DNA of 64,000 bases from Angelakisella sp. (lineage in GTDB: Bacteria > Bacillota > Clostridia > Oscillospirales > Ruminococcaceae): the NCBI GenBank assembly GCA_020024555.1, contig JAHHTQ010000004.1, positions 37,052-101,051 on the forward strand. Direction: 5' to 3'. Below the pieces are notes generated by a model. It searched no databases. It had not been told where the DNA came from and saw only the letters and a list, made by a program, of their open reading frames with translations. Below are positions 34,265 through 43,664 of this stretch, in pieces. Both the position numbers and the translations under genes were made by a program. Positions within the stretch are counted from its first letter, which is position 1, and every line of letters starts with the position of its first letter.

Positions 34265-36202
34265 TTACTCCTTATAGAAGGAATTAACGGTTTTAATAAA
34301 TTCTTCCATAGTATCAATAAAACCTATTCCTGTATTTGAAATAAATTTTGAAGAAAAATACAGAACTTTACCGTCTTTTATTGCAGAAATGTTGTTCCAA
34401 TAATCCGGATTTTTTGCAAAATCTTCTTCCATTGCTTGTTTATGACTTTCGCTGTCCATTGTACCGCCTACGCAAAGAACCAAATCGGGATTATAGCTTA
34501 TTGCTTGTTCCATATCCAAAGGCGCCATTGATGTAGTTTTATTTTCATAAACATTCTTAAAACCCATCATTTTAGCCATTGAAGCAAGAGTACCTTCTTC
34601 GGTTTGAATAAAGTGTGACGGTGGTGAAGATTGCAGAACCATTACTTTTTTATTTGAATATTTTGCTTGTAAATCCGTCAGTTCTTTTTCCAAAGACTCA
34701 AAACGAGCCATTATTTCTTTGCCGTTTGATGAATTTTCACCAAAAGCTTTTACCAACATTTGAGTTTGGTCTTTTATGTATTCGTATGGAACAGTATGTC
34801 CCGCATTTACATAGTAAACAGGAATATTCGCATCAGTCAGTATCTTGCCGTATTTGTCTTTTGATCTGTCGCCCAAGATAACCAAATCAGGATTTAGAGC
34901 AATAATAGTTTCAATATCTAAATTTGATTTCATAGAAATGTCAAGTTTTTCTGTTGACTCTTCCAAATCTTTTGGCCATTCAACTGCCCCGCCTTTTGGA
35001 ATAGCTATCATTTTAACACCAAGTTTATGTAGAGCCAAAACCGGAGCTTTACTCATAACAACCGTTCTTTCAGGTTTTTTTTCAAGAACTAATGGGTTGT
35101 TAAAACCTTTATCCTGCATATCTTTCGGATATTCTATTGTTATTTTGCCATTTGAAGTATTGTTTTCAGTATCTGGTTTTACTTCAAATTTTTTCTCCAA
35201 CAAATCAATCAAATTATTTATACTTTTAACAATGTGTATACCCTTTGATGTTACATATTCACTTGAAAGATATATAACGTTATTATTTTTTACCGCATTC
35301 AGCGAATTCCATATTTTAGGGTTTTTTGCAAATTCTTCTTTATATACTTTTTCTATAATATCCGATGTTGCGGAAGTAGGAGAAATTGCAAAAATTACCT
35401 CAGGATTTATTTCAACTAATTTTTCCATATCCAAAGGAGCCATACGCAATGTTTTATCAACCAGCGTATCTGCGAGGTTCTCAAACGGCAACATTGAAAG
35501 TATGCTACCCAAATAGCTTTCGGAAGTTTGTTGATAAGAAGGCGGAGTGCCAAACAAAATCATACTTTTTTTGCTTTCCATAGAGGCTTTAAAAGCCTCT
35601 GCTCTTTTTTCAACAGCATTAAATTCTTCTTCTACGGCTTTTGCAATATCGTCAGAACCAAATGAACGGGCAAAAGTTATAGCCTCTTCTTTTACCTCAG
35701 GATATGATACGCCTGGGCCTTCGCTTGTGTAATAAACAGGAATATTTGCATCTTTGAGTTGATTGTCATAATCTTTTTTTAAATGATTTCCCATAATAAT
35801 CAAATCCGGTTCCATAGACATAACTTTTTCAAGGTCAAGTCCGTTCATACCTGTTTCTATTTGAGGAAGTTCTCTGACCCAATCAGGAAAATCTATATAA
35901 TTAGGCGCTTTTCTGAAAGCTATCGGTTTGATATTACAGCGTACTAAAATTTGCATTGCTGAATTAGAAAGTACAATTATTTTTTCCGGTTTTTTGGGAA
36001 GCACAAGTTTTTCTCCCTCTGTACTGTGCATATATGACGGATAATAAATTTCAAATTCCTTAGTATCTGTATTTTCACTTGGTGATATTACTGATGAACT
36101 GTCAGTTTGCGAAGTTTGTTCATCTTGAACTTTTTGTCCACAAGCAACAAAAAGTGTGAGCATTGTTGCAATTGCTAAAATTATAGCTAAAAAATTTTTC
36201 AT
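34265..36202 (-). CDS. Tandem (two-domain) periplasmic-binding-type lipoprotein of the metallophore importer
   Basis: 645 residues from ATG 36202 (AAAGGGAAAAAT upstream). Lipobox FVAC with Cys21, then two Peripla_BP_2/FecB domains in a row: about 50-340 and 355-640. The repeats align throughout: EKIIVLSNSAMQI with ERTVVMSKAPVLAL, LEKVMSMEPDLIIMG with IETIIALNPDLVILG, ANIPVYYTSEGP with ANIPVYYVNAGH, MAPLDMEKLVEINPEV with MAPLDMEQAISYNPDL. Normal family members have one such domain (~300 aa). Binds the cargo at the membrane surface; two sites in one protein are unusual. Confidence 0.9.
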   Translation of the reverse strand: MKNFLAIILAIATMLTLFVACGQKVQDEQTSQTDSSSVISPSENTDTKEFEIYYPSYMHSTEGEKLVLPKKPEKIIVLSNSAMQILVRCNIKPIAFRKAPNYIDFPDWVRELPQIETGMNGLDLEKVMSMEPDLIIMGNHLKKDYDNQLKDANIPVYYTSEGPGVSYPEVKEEAITFARSFGSDDIAKAVEEEFNAVEKRAEAFKASMESKKSMILFGTPPSYQQTSESYLGSILSMLPFENLADTLVDKTLRMAPLDMEKLVEINPEVIFAISPTSATSDIIEKVYKEEFAKNPKIWNSLNAVKNNNVIYLSSEYVTSKGIHIVKSINNLIDLLEKKFEVKPDTENNTSNGKITIEYPKDMQDKGFNNPLVLEKKPERTVVMSKAPVLALHKLGVKMIAIPKGGAVEWPKDLEESTEKLDISMKSNLDIETIIALNPDLVILGDRSKDKYGKILTDANIPVYYVNAGHTVPYEYIKDQTQMLVKAFGENSSNGKEIMARFESLEKELTDLQAKYSNKKVMVLQSSPPSHFIQTEEGTLASMAKMMGFKNVYENKTTSMAPLDMEQAISYNPDLVLCVGGTMDSESHKQAMEEDFAKNPDYWNNISAIKDGKVLYFSSKFISNTGIGFIDTMEEFIKTVNSFYKE

Positions 36203-36230
36203 ATTTTTCCCTTTCTTAAAACAATTTAAT

Positions 36231-36995
36231 TTATATTTCAATATTTTCGCTCAGTTTCAAAACTTGGTCTGCTAGGCTACGATAAATATCTTTCATAGAA
36301 GATGTCTCCAACTTTTCAAAAACAGTACCGCCTTTTGCCTCTGCTGCTTGTATTTCCGGTGAGCGAGGAACATATTGTATAACTTTTGTCCCAATTTCAT
36401 CAACAGCTTTATTAACTATTTCCTGTTCGTTTTCAATATTTTTAGCATTCAAAATCAGTCCGCTCAATTTTGCATAACCTCTCTTGCCAAAGTTTTTAAT
36501 TGCCTGCGCGATATTATTCGCCGCATACAGCGACATCATTTCGCCTGAGGATACTATAAATACTTCTCTGGCATAACCTTCTCTGATTGGCATTGCGAAA
36601 CCTCCACATACAACATCTCCCAAAACATCATAAATAACAATATCAGGCTTATATATTTCAAAGGCTTTAAGTTCTTCCAGTTTTTCAAAAGCGGATATAA
36701 TACCTCTGCCGGCGCAACCTATTCCGGGAGTCGGACCTCCGGATTCCACACAAAGTACGCCGTTATATCCTTCAAAAACAATATCTGACAGTTTTAATTC
36801 TTCTCCCTTTTCTCTGAGTTGTTCCAAAACTGTCGGTATTCTTTGACCACCCATTACAGTTTTTGTAGAGTCTGCTTTTGGATCACACCCAACTTGCATA
36901 ACTTTATAACCCTTTTCGGCTAATGCCTCAGACAGATTTGATGTAGTAGTGGATTTTCCTATGCCACCCTTTCCATAAATCGCTATTTTTCTCAT
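36231..36995 (-). CDS. NifH/BchL/CfbC-like Fe protein ATPase
   Basis: 254 residues. P-loop GKGGIGKST (8-16), switch I CDPKADST (37-44), bridging-cluster Cys94 (GIGCAGRG, with the ADP-ribosylated-type Arg97) and Cys130 (DVVCGGFAMPI). All hallmarks of a reductase Fe protein that passes electrons to a NifD/K-like partner with MgATP hydrolysis are present. First gene of the seven-gene operon, 28 bp before the binding protein; operator copy 3 lies upstream. Slightly shorter than NifH (~275-295). Confidence 0.95.
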   Translation of the reverse strand: MRKIAIYGKGGIGKSTTTSNLSEALAEKGYKVMQVGCDPKADSTKTVMGGQRIPTVLEQLREKGEELKLSDIVFEGYNGVLCVESGGPTPGIGCAGRGIISAFEKLEELKAFEIYKPDIVIYDVLGDVVCGGFAMPIREGYAREVFIVSSGEMMSLYAANNIAQAIKNFGKRGYAKLSGLILNAKNIENEQEIVNKAVDEIGTKVIQYVPRSPEIQAAEAKGGTVFEKLETSSMKDIYRSLADQVLKLSENIEI

Positions 36996-37045
36996 TTTAA
37001 ACCTACCTTTCAGTTTAGGAGATACTTACTCTTAAAAAATAATTT

Positions 37046-37063
37046 AGTTAGTATCAACTAACT
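37046..37063. promoter_or_regulatory. Operator palindrome, copy 3, before the nitrogenase-like operon
   Basis: AGTTAGTATCAACTAACT, 18-bp palindrome just downstream of a -10 box TATAAT (minus strand, 37083-37077 region) for the nifH-like operon. Position fits repression at the transcription start. Confidence 0.85.
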
Positions 37064-37205
37064 TTTACGCAAAGTATTATATCACAAAAAAATATATAAT
37101 ACATTCACTGTGTTTATTTATTTTTTAAATTTATTTAGATTTTAAAAAATAATTGTTAAATATTAAATTTTGCTTGACATTTTTTGAAATCTGATATAAA
37201 GTATT

Positions 37206-37223
37206 GGTTAGTTGAAGCTAACT
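37206..37223. promoter_or_regulatory. Operator palindrome, copy 4, before the AraC-type gene
   Basis: GGTTAGTTGAAGCTAACT, one mismatch in the outer pair. Follows TTGACA (37174-37179) and a TATAAA (37195-37200, 15-bp spacer). Same placement relative to the promoter as copies 1, 3 and 5. Confidence 0.8.
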
Positions 37224-37273
37224 TGCTGAAATTTTAATGTTTATTTTTATAAGACGGAGATGATATTTTAAAA

Positions 37274-37954
37274 TTGGAACTTATAGAAATTTTATATAAT
37301 CAAAAGGATATTTGTATTGTTTTTAAGGATTTTGGCGTGCAAAAGGCACTTGAACTTATACAACAAAAGCAAGAAAAAATTATATTACTTTCCAATAATA
37401 ATTGTCATCACAATTTATTAATTTTTCTTAATTCACTTAATAAGAGCTTTTACGATTATCTTATCTTTACAACAAATACATATACTGATATATGTTATTT
37501 TAACCAATATTTTAATGAATCAGACCTTAAAAAAGATTTTGATTTTATTGATGCGGTAAAGCAAATTTTATTATTTTATGAAAAATTTTATTGCGGAAAA
37601 GTATACCGCAATAAACACATTTACAGAGTATGCGAATATATACGCTTACACCTAAGCGATGACTTATCTTTGGAAACGGTTGCTTCCAAAATGTATATCA
37701 ATAAATGCTATTTGTGCCACTTATTTACTTCAAATTTGAATATAAATTTTTCTGATTATGTGTGTAAAGAAAGAATCTGTTTGGCAAAGAAACTTCTTTT
37801 AAATCAGAACTTTTCCATAGAATTAATATCAAATAAATGTGGATTTTCATCATGCTCATACTTTTCAAGAGTCTTTAAAAAAATAACAAATTTTTCTCCA
37901 AGTCAATATCGTAAACTTATACAAAACAAAACCATACCTCGACTGACGAAATGA
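37274..37954 (+). CDS. AraC-family transcriptional regulator with a divergent N-terminal domain
   Basis: 226 residues. The C-terminal half (about 125-220) is a two-HTH AraC domain: EYIRLHLSDDLSLETVASKMYINKCYLCHLF and the second HTH with CGFSSCSYFSRVFKKITNFSPSQYRKL. The N-terminal ~110 residues are Lys/Ile/Asn-rich and resemble no sensor I know. Start TTG 37274, weakly supported by GGAG 13 bases upstream. Divergent from the nitrogenase-like operon with an operator copy in front of each, so it belongs to the regulon and may be its activator (inference, by comparison with YbtA). Confidence 0.82.
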   Translation: MELIEILYNQKDICIVFKDFGVQKALELIQQKQEKIILLSNNNCHHNLLIFLNSLNKSFYDYLIFTTNTYTDICYFNQYFNESDLKKDFDFIDAVKQILLFYEKFYCGKVYRNKHIYRVCEYIRLHLSDDLSLETVASKMYINKCYLCHLFTSNLNINFSDYVCKERICLAKKLLLNQNFSIELISNKCGFSSCSYFSRVFKKITNFSPSQYRKLIQNKTIPRLTK

Positions 37955-38128
37955 GCCAATTTTAATATCGGTGATTATAAGTATTTTGTCGCTGTACAAT
38001 CCTTTTGCTGTCTGTCCTATCTTCTTTCCGTAAGATAGCGGCAAACCGCATATTCTTTCAATTCCATATTATACCAATTTCACAAGTAAATTTTATAACA
38101 AGTTTTTCTGAATATAAATATATGCCAA

Positions 38129-38167
38129 GCAGACCGTCACATAGCAATTTACTATATGACGGTCTGC
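38129..38167. terminator. Hairpin between the AraC gene and the maltodextrin operon
   Basis: Inverted repeat GCAGACCGTCA-CATAG / CTATA-TGACGGTCTGC with a 7-nt loop. Strong stem, no T run on either side, so factor-independent termination is uncertain. The rest of 37955-38279 holds nothing recognised. Confidence 0.55.
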
Positions 38168-38279
38168 CGATTTTGTACTTAAATATATTAATTAAGAGAG
38201 AATTGAAATATTAAAAACCTATGCGTATAATATTTCTTATCTATCATAATTACAAATAATAAAATTTTGAAGTAAGGTA

Positions 38280-39128
38280 TTAACCTTTTACAGCGCCTGC
38301 TGTCATTCCGTTTACAATATGCTTTACAAGACAAAAATATAAAATAACTATTGGTATGGCAATAAATACCGCGCCTGCCGCAAATCTTGAAAAATATGTT
38401 TCGGGCAAATTGAATAATCCAACTGCAACAGTCCACATATTACGGTCTTTTAACAGCAGTTTTGGAAGCAATACATCACTCCAAGGCCACGCAAACTGTG
38501 TAAGCATAGTATACACTATCATAGGTTTGCTTATGGGTAAAGTAATTTTCAAAAATACTTCCAAATTAGTTGCGCCATCAAGTCTCGCCGCTTCAAAAAT
38601 TGTATTTGATATAGAATCAAAATACCCTTTTTGTACCATATAGCCTACGGGAGTGGTAGCCGCATAAAAGAAAATTAATGATTCCAGTCTGTCAATTAAA
38701 CCTAACTGAGTCATAATAATATATATAGCCGTCATACCCATAAACCCCGGAAACATACCCAAAACAAGCGTTGTCTTCTTAATTGTATCTCTGCCTTTAA
38801 ATCGAAATCTTGACATAACATAAGCTGTCAAAAGAACCAAGACACTGCCAATTATACTACTGCAAGTTGCCACATACAAAGTATTGAAAAACCAAGTTTT
38901 GTATGGATACAGTCCATTTACATCATCTGTAAATAAATCTATAAAAGTCTGTAAACTGTATTCCTTTGGAAAAAAGCCTTTAAAGTCATACAAGCTACCT
39001 GTTTTGGAAAAAGACGCAAGAATTATCCATAAACAAGGAAACAAAAATATAACTGCCATAATAATCAGTATTGTATATGTAAGTATATTATCTATTGTCC
39101 TTGATAAATTCAGTTTATTTTTTTTCAT
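38280..39128 (-). CDS. malG: Maltodextrin ABC transporter permease, MalG-like
   Basis: 282 residues, six membrane helices, EAA loop FEAARLDGATNLEVFLKITLPISKPMIVY (~185-215) that contacts the ATPase. The C-terminus IVNGMTAGAVKG is a MalG mark. Overlaps the MalF-like gene by 4 bp. The matching MsmK-type ATPase is not in the window and is probably a shared one elsewhere. Confidence 0.93.
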   Translation of the reverse strand: MKKNKLNLSRTIDNILTYTILIIMAVIFLFPCLWIILASFSKTGSLYDFKGFFPKEYSLQTFIDLFTDDVNGLYPYKTWFFNTLYVATCSSIIGSVLVLLTAYVMSRFRFKGRDTIKKTTLVLGMFPGFMGMTAIYIIMTQLGLIDRLESLIFFYAATTPVGYMVQKGYFDSISNTIFEAARLDGATNLEVFLKITLPISKPMIVYTMLTQFAWPWSDVLLPKLLLKDRNMWTVAVGLFNLPETYFSRFAAGAVFIAIPIVILYFCLVKHIVNGMTAGAVKG

Positions 39129-40453
39129 TGATAAGTATCCTCCTCTTTAAAAGCTGCGGAGCGAACATAGACTGCCAATGAAAGTACTGCTGTAATTATA
39201 AAAATAACCAGACTTATGGCTGCGCCAATAGAATAATAATTATTGTTTACAGACAGTTTATATAGCCAGTTAATCAATAAATCCGTATCACTTGCAAGGA
39301 AATAATCGGCATAGTTTGAAATAACACCATCTCTCAGGAAGAAGAAAATACCGAAGTTATTGAAGTTACCGACAAATTGACCTATCAATACAGGTGTAGT
39401 CGAGAAAATAACAAACGGTAATGTAATACTTCTAAACTGTTTAAATGACGATGCTCCGTCAAGTGACGCCGCTTCGTAAAGGTCTGTATTGATATTTGTC
39501 AGTATGCCTGTAACCATAAGCATTATGGAAGGTGTGGATATCCACGCATTTACAAGCAAACCTATGCTCCTTGCCCACCACTTTGCAGATGCGTCATTAG
39601 TCAAAAAGAAAATTCGCATCATACCCATTTGGTCTAGGTAGTAATTGATAGGCCCACTTTGAGAAAACATAAACTTAAAACCAACCATAGTTATAAAGCC
39701 CGGTATAGCATAGGCAAGTATTGGAAAAGCTCTCCAAAATTTTGAACCCTTGACATTTTTTTTATTTAATAGTAGCGCCATACCCAACCCAATAATAAAG
39801 TTAATTGATGTAGACAATAATGCCCATATAATATTCCAATTTAAAATTTTAATAAAGGTACTGCTTATTTTACCCAAACTTGAAATCTTTTTCCAAGCAG
39901 AAAACGACCAATTTGCAAGTTTTGGATATACTACGTCACCGCCAAGATCGGTAAACGCTATCATTATCATAAAAACAATAGGTAAAATTGAAAATATTGT
40001 TACGCTGATAATAGGAATTACAAGCGCTGTTTTATAGAAATTACCATCAACCGCATTTTTAACAGATTCTTTAAAATTGCGTACGGGTTTACCTTTTTGC
40101 GCTTCTCTCAAAGTAAATGTAATGTCCTTTACATTACTTATATAGATAACTATTGTAAGAATTAAAATAAAAATTGCAAATAAACCCAAAATTAACATTG
40201 TTAATGAATTGTCACCGGGAATACCCAACCACAAATTTTCTTCATTTGTACCCAAAGTAAAAAATCCGACTAAATCATTAAATCCTCTGACAATAAAATA
40301 TGTGAGTAGTCCGCCGAATAAGCTAAGGTATAGTAATCCCTTAATAATCTGACCACAGAAAAGCTGTCCAAGTCCCATAACCAACATAGATAACTTTACT
40401 TGCCAAGGAGTCCAGCGAAGAAACTCAATACTATTTTGAAATTTCTTTTTCAT
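39125..40453 (-). CDS. malF: Maltodextrin ABC transporter permease, MalF-like
   Basis: 442 residues with eight or so hydrophobic helices, long first loops typical of MalF, and the EAA loop YEAASLDGASSFKQFRSITLPFV (~345). Close in plan to clostridial/lactobacillar MalF with an N-terminal extension. Middle gene of GH13 enzyme-MalE-MalF-MalG. Confidence 0.92.
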   Translation of the reverse strand: MKKKFQNSIEFLRWTPWQVKLSMLVMGLGQLFCGQIIKGLLYLSLFGGLLTYFIVRGFNDLVGFFTLGTNEENLWLGIPGDNSLTMLILGLFAIFILILTIVIYISNVKDITFTLREAQKGKPVRNFKESVKNAVDGNFYKTALVIPIISVTIFSILPIVFMIMIAFTDLGGDVVYPKLANWSFSAWKKISSLGKISSTFIKILNWNIIWALLSTSINFIIGLGMALLLNKKNVKGSKFWRAFPILAYAIPGFITMVGFKFMFSQSGPINYYLDQMGMMRIFFLTNDASAKWWARSIGLLVNAWISTPSIMLMVTGILTNINTDLYEAASLDGASSFKQFRSITLPFVIFSTTPVLIGQFVGNFNNFGIFFFLRDGVISNYADYFLASDTDLLINWLYKLSVNNNYYSIGAAISLVIFIITAVLSLAVYVRSAAFKEEDTYQ

Positions 40454-40463
40454 ATATATCTCC

Positions 40464-41966
40464 TTAGGACAATGTGTCTATTGCATCACGAATTTGTGTT
40501 ACCAATTTATCCAGACCTGCTTTTATTTGCTCATCTGTCTCATACATTCTTTTTTCGCCACGTTTTTCTCTGAATGGATCTGTTGATAAATCAATTAAAA
40601 ACGAATCCATCGGCGTCCATATTTGTCCGATTTCGTTTATTGCAGGCATAATACTGATATATCCGCCATCTAGATTATCAAACATAATACCAACTGTTTT
40701 ATCTGTTTTTGCAACTTCTTTTGCAACATCTTCCCTAACAGGTGTTACTTGCATCATTTGATTACGAAGAAGAGTTTGTTCATAAGATGTGGCAAATTCT
40801 ACAAAAGCCAGTGACGCATTTGGAATTTTTGTATATGCGGATATACCGTAACCATTGACACCACCCATCATTGTTGGCTTAATTGTCAACTTATCCATAT
40901 CTGTAATAGTATCCTGCCATTTGTCAGCGGTTAAATCTGCGCTTACAGGAAGTCTTGGCACGCTCACCATCTTTAAATCCGCTTTTGCTTCTTCCTCTGT
41001 CCATTTACCTGTTGATACCATTGAACGTATAAACATACTTGAAACATCAGGAGTAGTGATAGTAGCGAGCATTGTACCGTCTGCCAAATACTGATAACAA
41101 GCTGATGAAAACGTATTATCCAGTATCTCTGTATTATCCATTTGTTCTGCCCATTGTTGTATCAGTTTTGCGCCCTTATAGGCATCACCTTTATTTAATC
41201 CTATATCCTTTGGATTTGTTCCATTATCACCAAAAATATATGCCCCATAGCTCATTAAATAGCCACTCATAAAATATGTATTTACTGTTTCATCAAGATA
41301 TCCATACTTCGTAGGTTTACCGCCTTTTTTTGCTTCTTCTGAATAGGCATACAGCGCTGTATATGTCTCAAAAAAGTCCGGAACATCATTTTTATTAATA
41401 TCCCATTCTGTTTTCCAATTTTCAGGAAGTTTTGACTCAATATAGTAAAGCATACCTGATTGAACATTTAGAGGTATACCGCAATAAAATGTTTCACCAT
41501 TCACTTTTTTGGAATAAGCATTCCATGCGCTTTCCGGAATTTGTTTAAAAATATCCATTTTTTCTACCGGAAGCGGTAGTATATGTTGTTTGTCAGCATA
41601 TTTCATAAGTATATCATTCGCTTGATACCAAACATCTGGACCATAGCCGTAAGGTCCATCGGTTGCAAGATCTGAATATTGGTCAACGTTCATTCTTTCA
41701 GCTGATATTCCTTTATCTTTATATGCTTCGTTAAAAGCATTTATTAATTTATCAACATAACCCAGCTCAATAGCCGTATCATTTTCAAGAACTTTTATAA
41801 CAGCGCCCTGTTCAAGTTCGCCATTGAATTTTGACATAACCTTATCATACATATTCATACTGTTTCCGTTTGAAACAACATTATTGGAAGTATCTTTGCT
41901 ATTACAACCGGTAAACATCGAAAGCGCCATACTTAATGCTAATAATATTGATATGCTTTTTTTCAT
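40464..41966 (-). CDS. malE: Maltodextrin-binding lipoprotein, MalE-like
   Basis: 500 residues, lipobox LSMFTGC then a solute-binding protein fold (SBP_bac_1/8) with the MalE-like stretch ISAYTKIPNASLAFVEFATSYEQTLLRNQM near 375-405 and the N-terminal VIKVLENDTAIELGYVDKLINAFNEAY. It is longer than E. coli MalE (396), as in other Clostridia. GGAG precedes ATG 41966. The presence of a GH13 enzyme and a starch-binding protein nearby makes maltodextrin its likely ligand. Confidence 0.88.
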   Translation of the reverse strand: MKKSISILLALSMALSMFTGCNSKDTSNNVVSNGNSMNMYDKVMSKFNGELEQGAVIKVLENDTAIELGYVDKLINAFNEAYKDKGISAERMNVDQYSDLATDGPYGYGPDVWYQANDILMKYADKQHILPLPVEKMDIFKQIPESAWNAYSKKVNGETFYCGIPLNVQSGMLYYIESKLPENWKTEWDINKNDVPDFFETYTALYAYSEEAKKGGKPTKYGYLDETVNTYFMSGYLMSYGAYIFGDNGTNPKDIGLNKGDAYKGAKLIQQWAEQMDNTEILDNTFSSACYQYLADGTMLATITTPDVSSMFIRSMVSTGKWTEEEAKADLKMVSVPRLPVSADLTADKWQDTITDMDKLTIKPTMMGGVNGYGISAYTKIPNASLAFVEFATSYEQTLLRNQMMQVTPVREDVAKEVAKTDKTVGIMFDNLDGGYISIMPAINEIGQIWTPMDSFLIDLSTDPFREKRGEKRMYETDEQIKAGLDKLVTQIRDAIDTLS

Positions 41967-41988
41967 TTTTACGTTCTCCTGTTCTTTA

Positions 41989-43617
41989 TTATTTTATAAT
42001 TTCAAAACCAAATGGTGCTATGCCTGATTTTATATTTTCAGTTGCATTTATTTTAAGCGCAACTGTTTGTTCTTTACAACTACGTGTGATTGTAACCATT
42101 CCGCCATTTTCTGTAATGTCAAAACAGCCATAAGACAAAGCAGGCTCTTTTTTTAGTTTCATAAGTTCTTTAATTAAATTGTAGGATTCTATGTCCCAAT
42201 TTTCTTTATTCCAATCAAAACATCTTCTGCAATCAGGGTCGTATCCGCCTTCTGTACCTATTTCGTCAGCATAATAAACGCAAGGTATACCGGGATAAAA
42301 GAACATAATAGCCATAGCTGTTCGCAAACGATTACCGTCACCGTCTACGCGTGACAGAAAACGGTCTGTATCATGTGTTCCCAAAAGATTTAACATCTTA
42401 TAATTTGTCGCAATGTTATATGTATTATAAAGTTTTACAAGTCGGTCTCTGAACGTAACCGAATCAATGGTTTTGAACGCAAGTAAATCAAGACAAGCTT
42501 TTGTCAATGGGTAATTCATTGTTCCGTCATACTCATCACCATTTAAATATCTTGCGGGGCGGTGCCAATCTTCGCCGATAATTATAGCATCGGGATTTTG
42601 TTCTGTTACAGCTTCTCTGAAACGGCGAAGAAATTTATGGGAAATCTCATCTGATACATCAAGTCGCCAACCGTCTACATTATATTCTTTCATCCATTTA
42701 ACAGCCACTTTTGAAAAATATTCCATAACCTGTGAATTACCTGTATTAAGCTTAGGCATATATTTTACACTGCCAAAAGTACGATATGTTCCGTCTTCGT
42801 TCCAAAAAAACCAATCATAATATTTTGAGTTTTTTCCGTTCTTTTGCGCATCTATAAAAATGGGATTTTCCCAAGAACAATGATTAAATACGCCGTCCAG
42901 CATAATTTTTATTCCTCTGATGTGCGCATTGTCAACAAGCTTTTTCAGAGCTTCGTTTCCGCCAAAGGCAGAATCAACATTTTCATAGTCTGTAATATCA
43001 TATTTATGATTGCTGGGCGAACAAAATATAGGCGTCATATATATTAAATTTACACCTAAATCTTCAAGATAATCAAGCTTTTCACAAACACCTGTAAGGT
43101 CGCCTCCATGGAAACTTGTAGGAGTTGGTATTTCTCCCCATTTGGCTGTTATATAGTCGGTATTTTTATCTGATTTTCCGACAAAAAAGCGTTCCGGGAA
43201 AATTTGATAACAGACAGCTGTTTTTACCCATTCAGGAACATTTACAATATCGCAAGTAAATTGAGACGTATACTGAAAAAAGTTCATATAGGCATAATTA
43301 TGATCATATTGTTCAGACAAGCCTTCTTCTGAAAAATATCTTTTTATTCCGTCATTACATTCAAGTTCAAAAATATATGCAAAACGGGTATCTGTTAACG
43401 GAACAAAAACATTGTAGTATTCCAGTTCAGAATCAACTTGCGTAAGTTCCATTTGCGCTGAATCTCTGGATTTAAACCACAAGTTTTTATCACAGTTGTA
43501 AACCAATTTAACTGACTTTGCCAGTCCTTTTTGCATCCTAAGACGTATGTGCATTTTGTTATCAAACGGACAGGCATCAACTGTTCCATCTATATGATTA
43601 ATTGATAAATTTAACAT
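41989..43617 (-). CDS. GH13 intracellular neopullulanase/cyclomaltodextrinase-type alpha-glucan hydrolase
   Basis: 542 residues without signal peptide, so cytoplasmic. Residues 1-~115 are a CBM34-like domain, then the GH13 barrel: region I DGVFNHC, region II GWRLDVSDE (nucleophile Asp), region III IIGEDWH (acid Glu), region IV LLGTHDTDR. This plan is that of GH13_20 enzymes that degrade imported maltodextrins. First gene of the operon with malEFG, divergent from the LacI regulator (47-bp gap). Confidence 0.93.
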   Translation of the reverse strand: MLNLSINHIDGTVDACPFDNKMHIRLRMQKGLAKSVKLVYNCDKNLWFKSRDSAQMELTQVDSELEYYNVFVPLTDTRFAYIFELECNDGIKRYFSEEGLSEQYDHNYAYMNFFQYTSQFTCDIVNVPEWVKTAVCYQIFPERFFVGKSDKNTDYITAKWGEIPTPTSFHGGDLTGVCEKLDYLEDLGVNLIYMTPIFCSPSNHKYDITDYENVDSAFGGNEALKKLVDNAHIRGIKIMLDGVFNHCSWENPIFIDAQKNGKNSKYYDWFFWNEDGTYRTFGSVKYMPKLNTGNSQVMEYFSKVAVKWMKEYNVDGWRLDVSDEISHKFLRRFREAVTEQNPDAIIIGEDWHRPARYLNGDEYDGTMNYPLTKACLDLLAFKTIDSVTFRDRLVKLYNTYNIATNYKMLNLLGTHDTDRFLSRVDGDGNRLRTAMAIMFFYPGIPCVYYADEIGTEGGYDPDCRRCFDWNKENWDIESYNLIKELMKLKKEPALSYGCFDITENGGMVTITRSCKEQTVALKINATENIKSGIAPFGFEIIK

Positions 43618-43628
43618 TTTTACCTCTC

Positions 43629-43657
43629 TTGACAGTTATTTTTATATATGTTAATAT
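43629..43657 (+). promoter_or_regulatory. Promoter of the LacI-type gene, seven bases from its ATG
   Basis: TTGACA (43629-43634), 17 bp, TAATAT (43652-43657), then only TAAGCTT before the ATG at 43665. Transcription would begin at or near the start codon, and no ribosome site is present. Confidence 0.75.
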
Positions 43658-43664
43658 TAAGCTT

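Noticed and set aside
29931-36995. Nitrogen fixation (nifHDK)
   Set aside because: Three Cys of NifK and the FeMo-co Cys of NifD are missing and no nifB/E/N or Mo genes are present; it is a nitrogenase-like reductase of another kind.
38280-41966. Importer with its own ATPase
   Set aside because: No MsmK/MalK gene lies in the locus; the ATPase must be encoded elsewhere.
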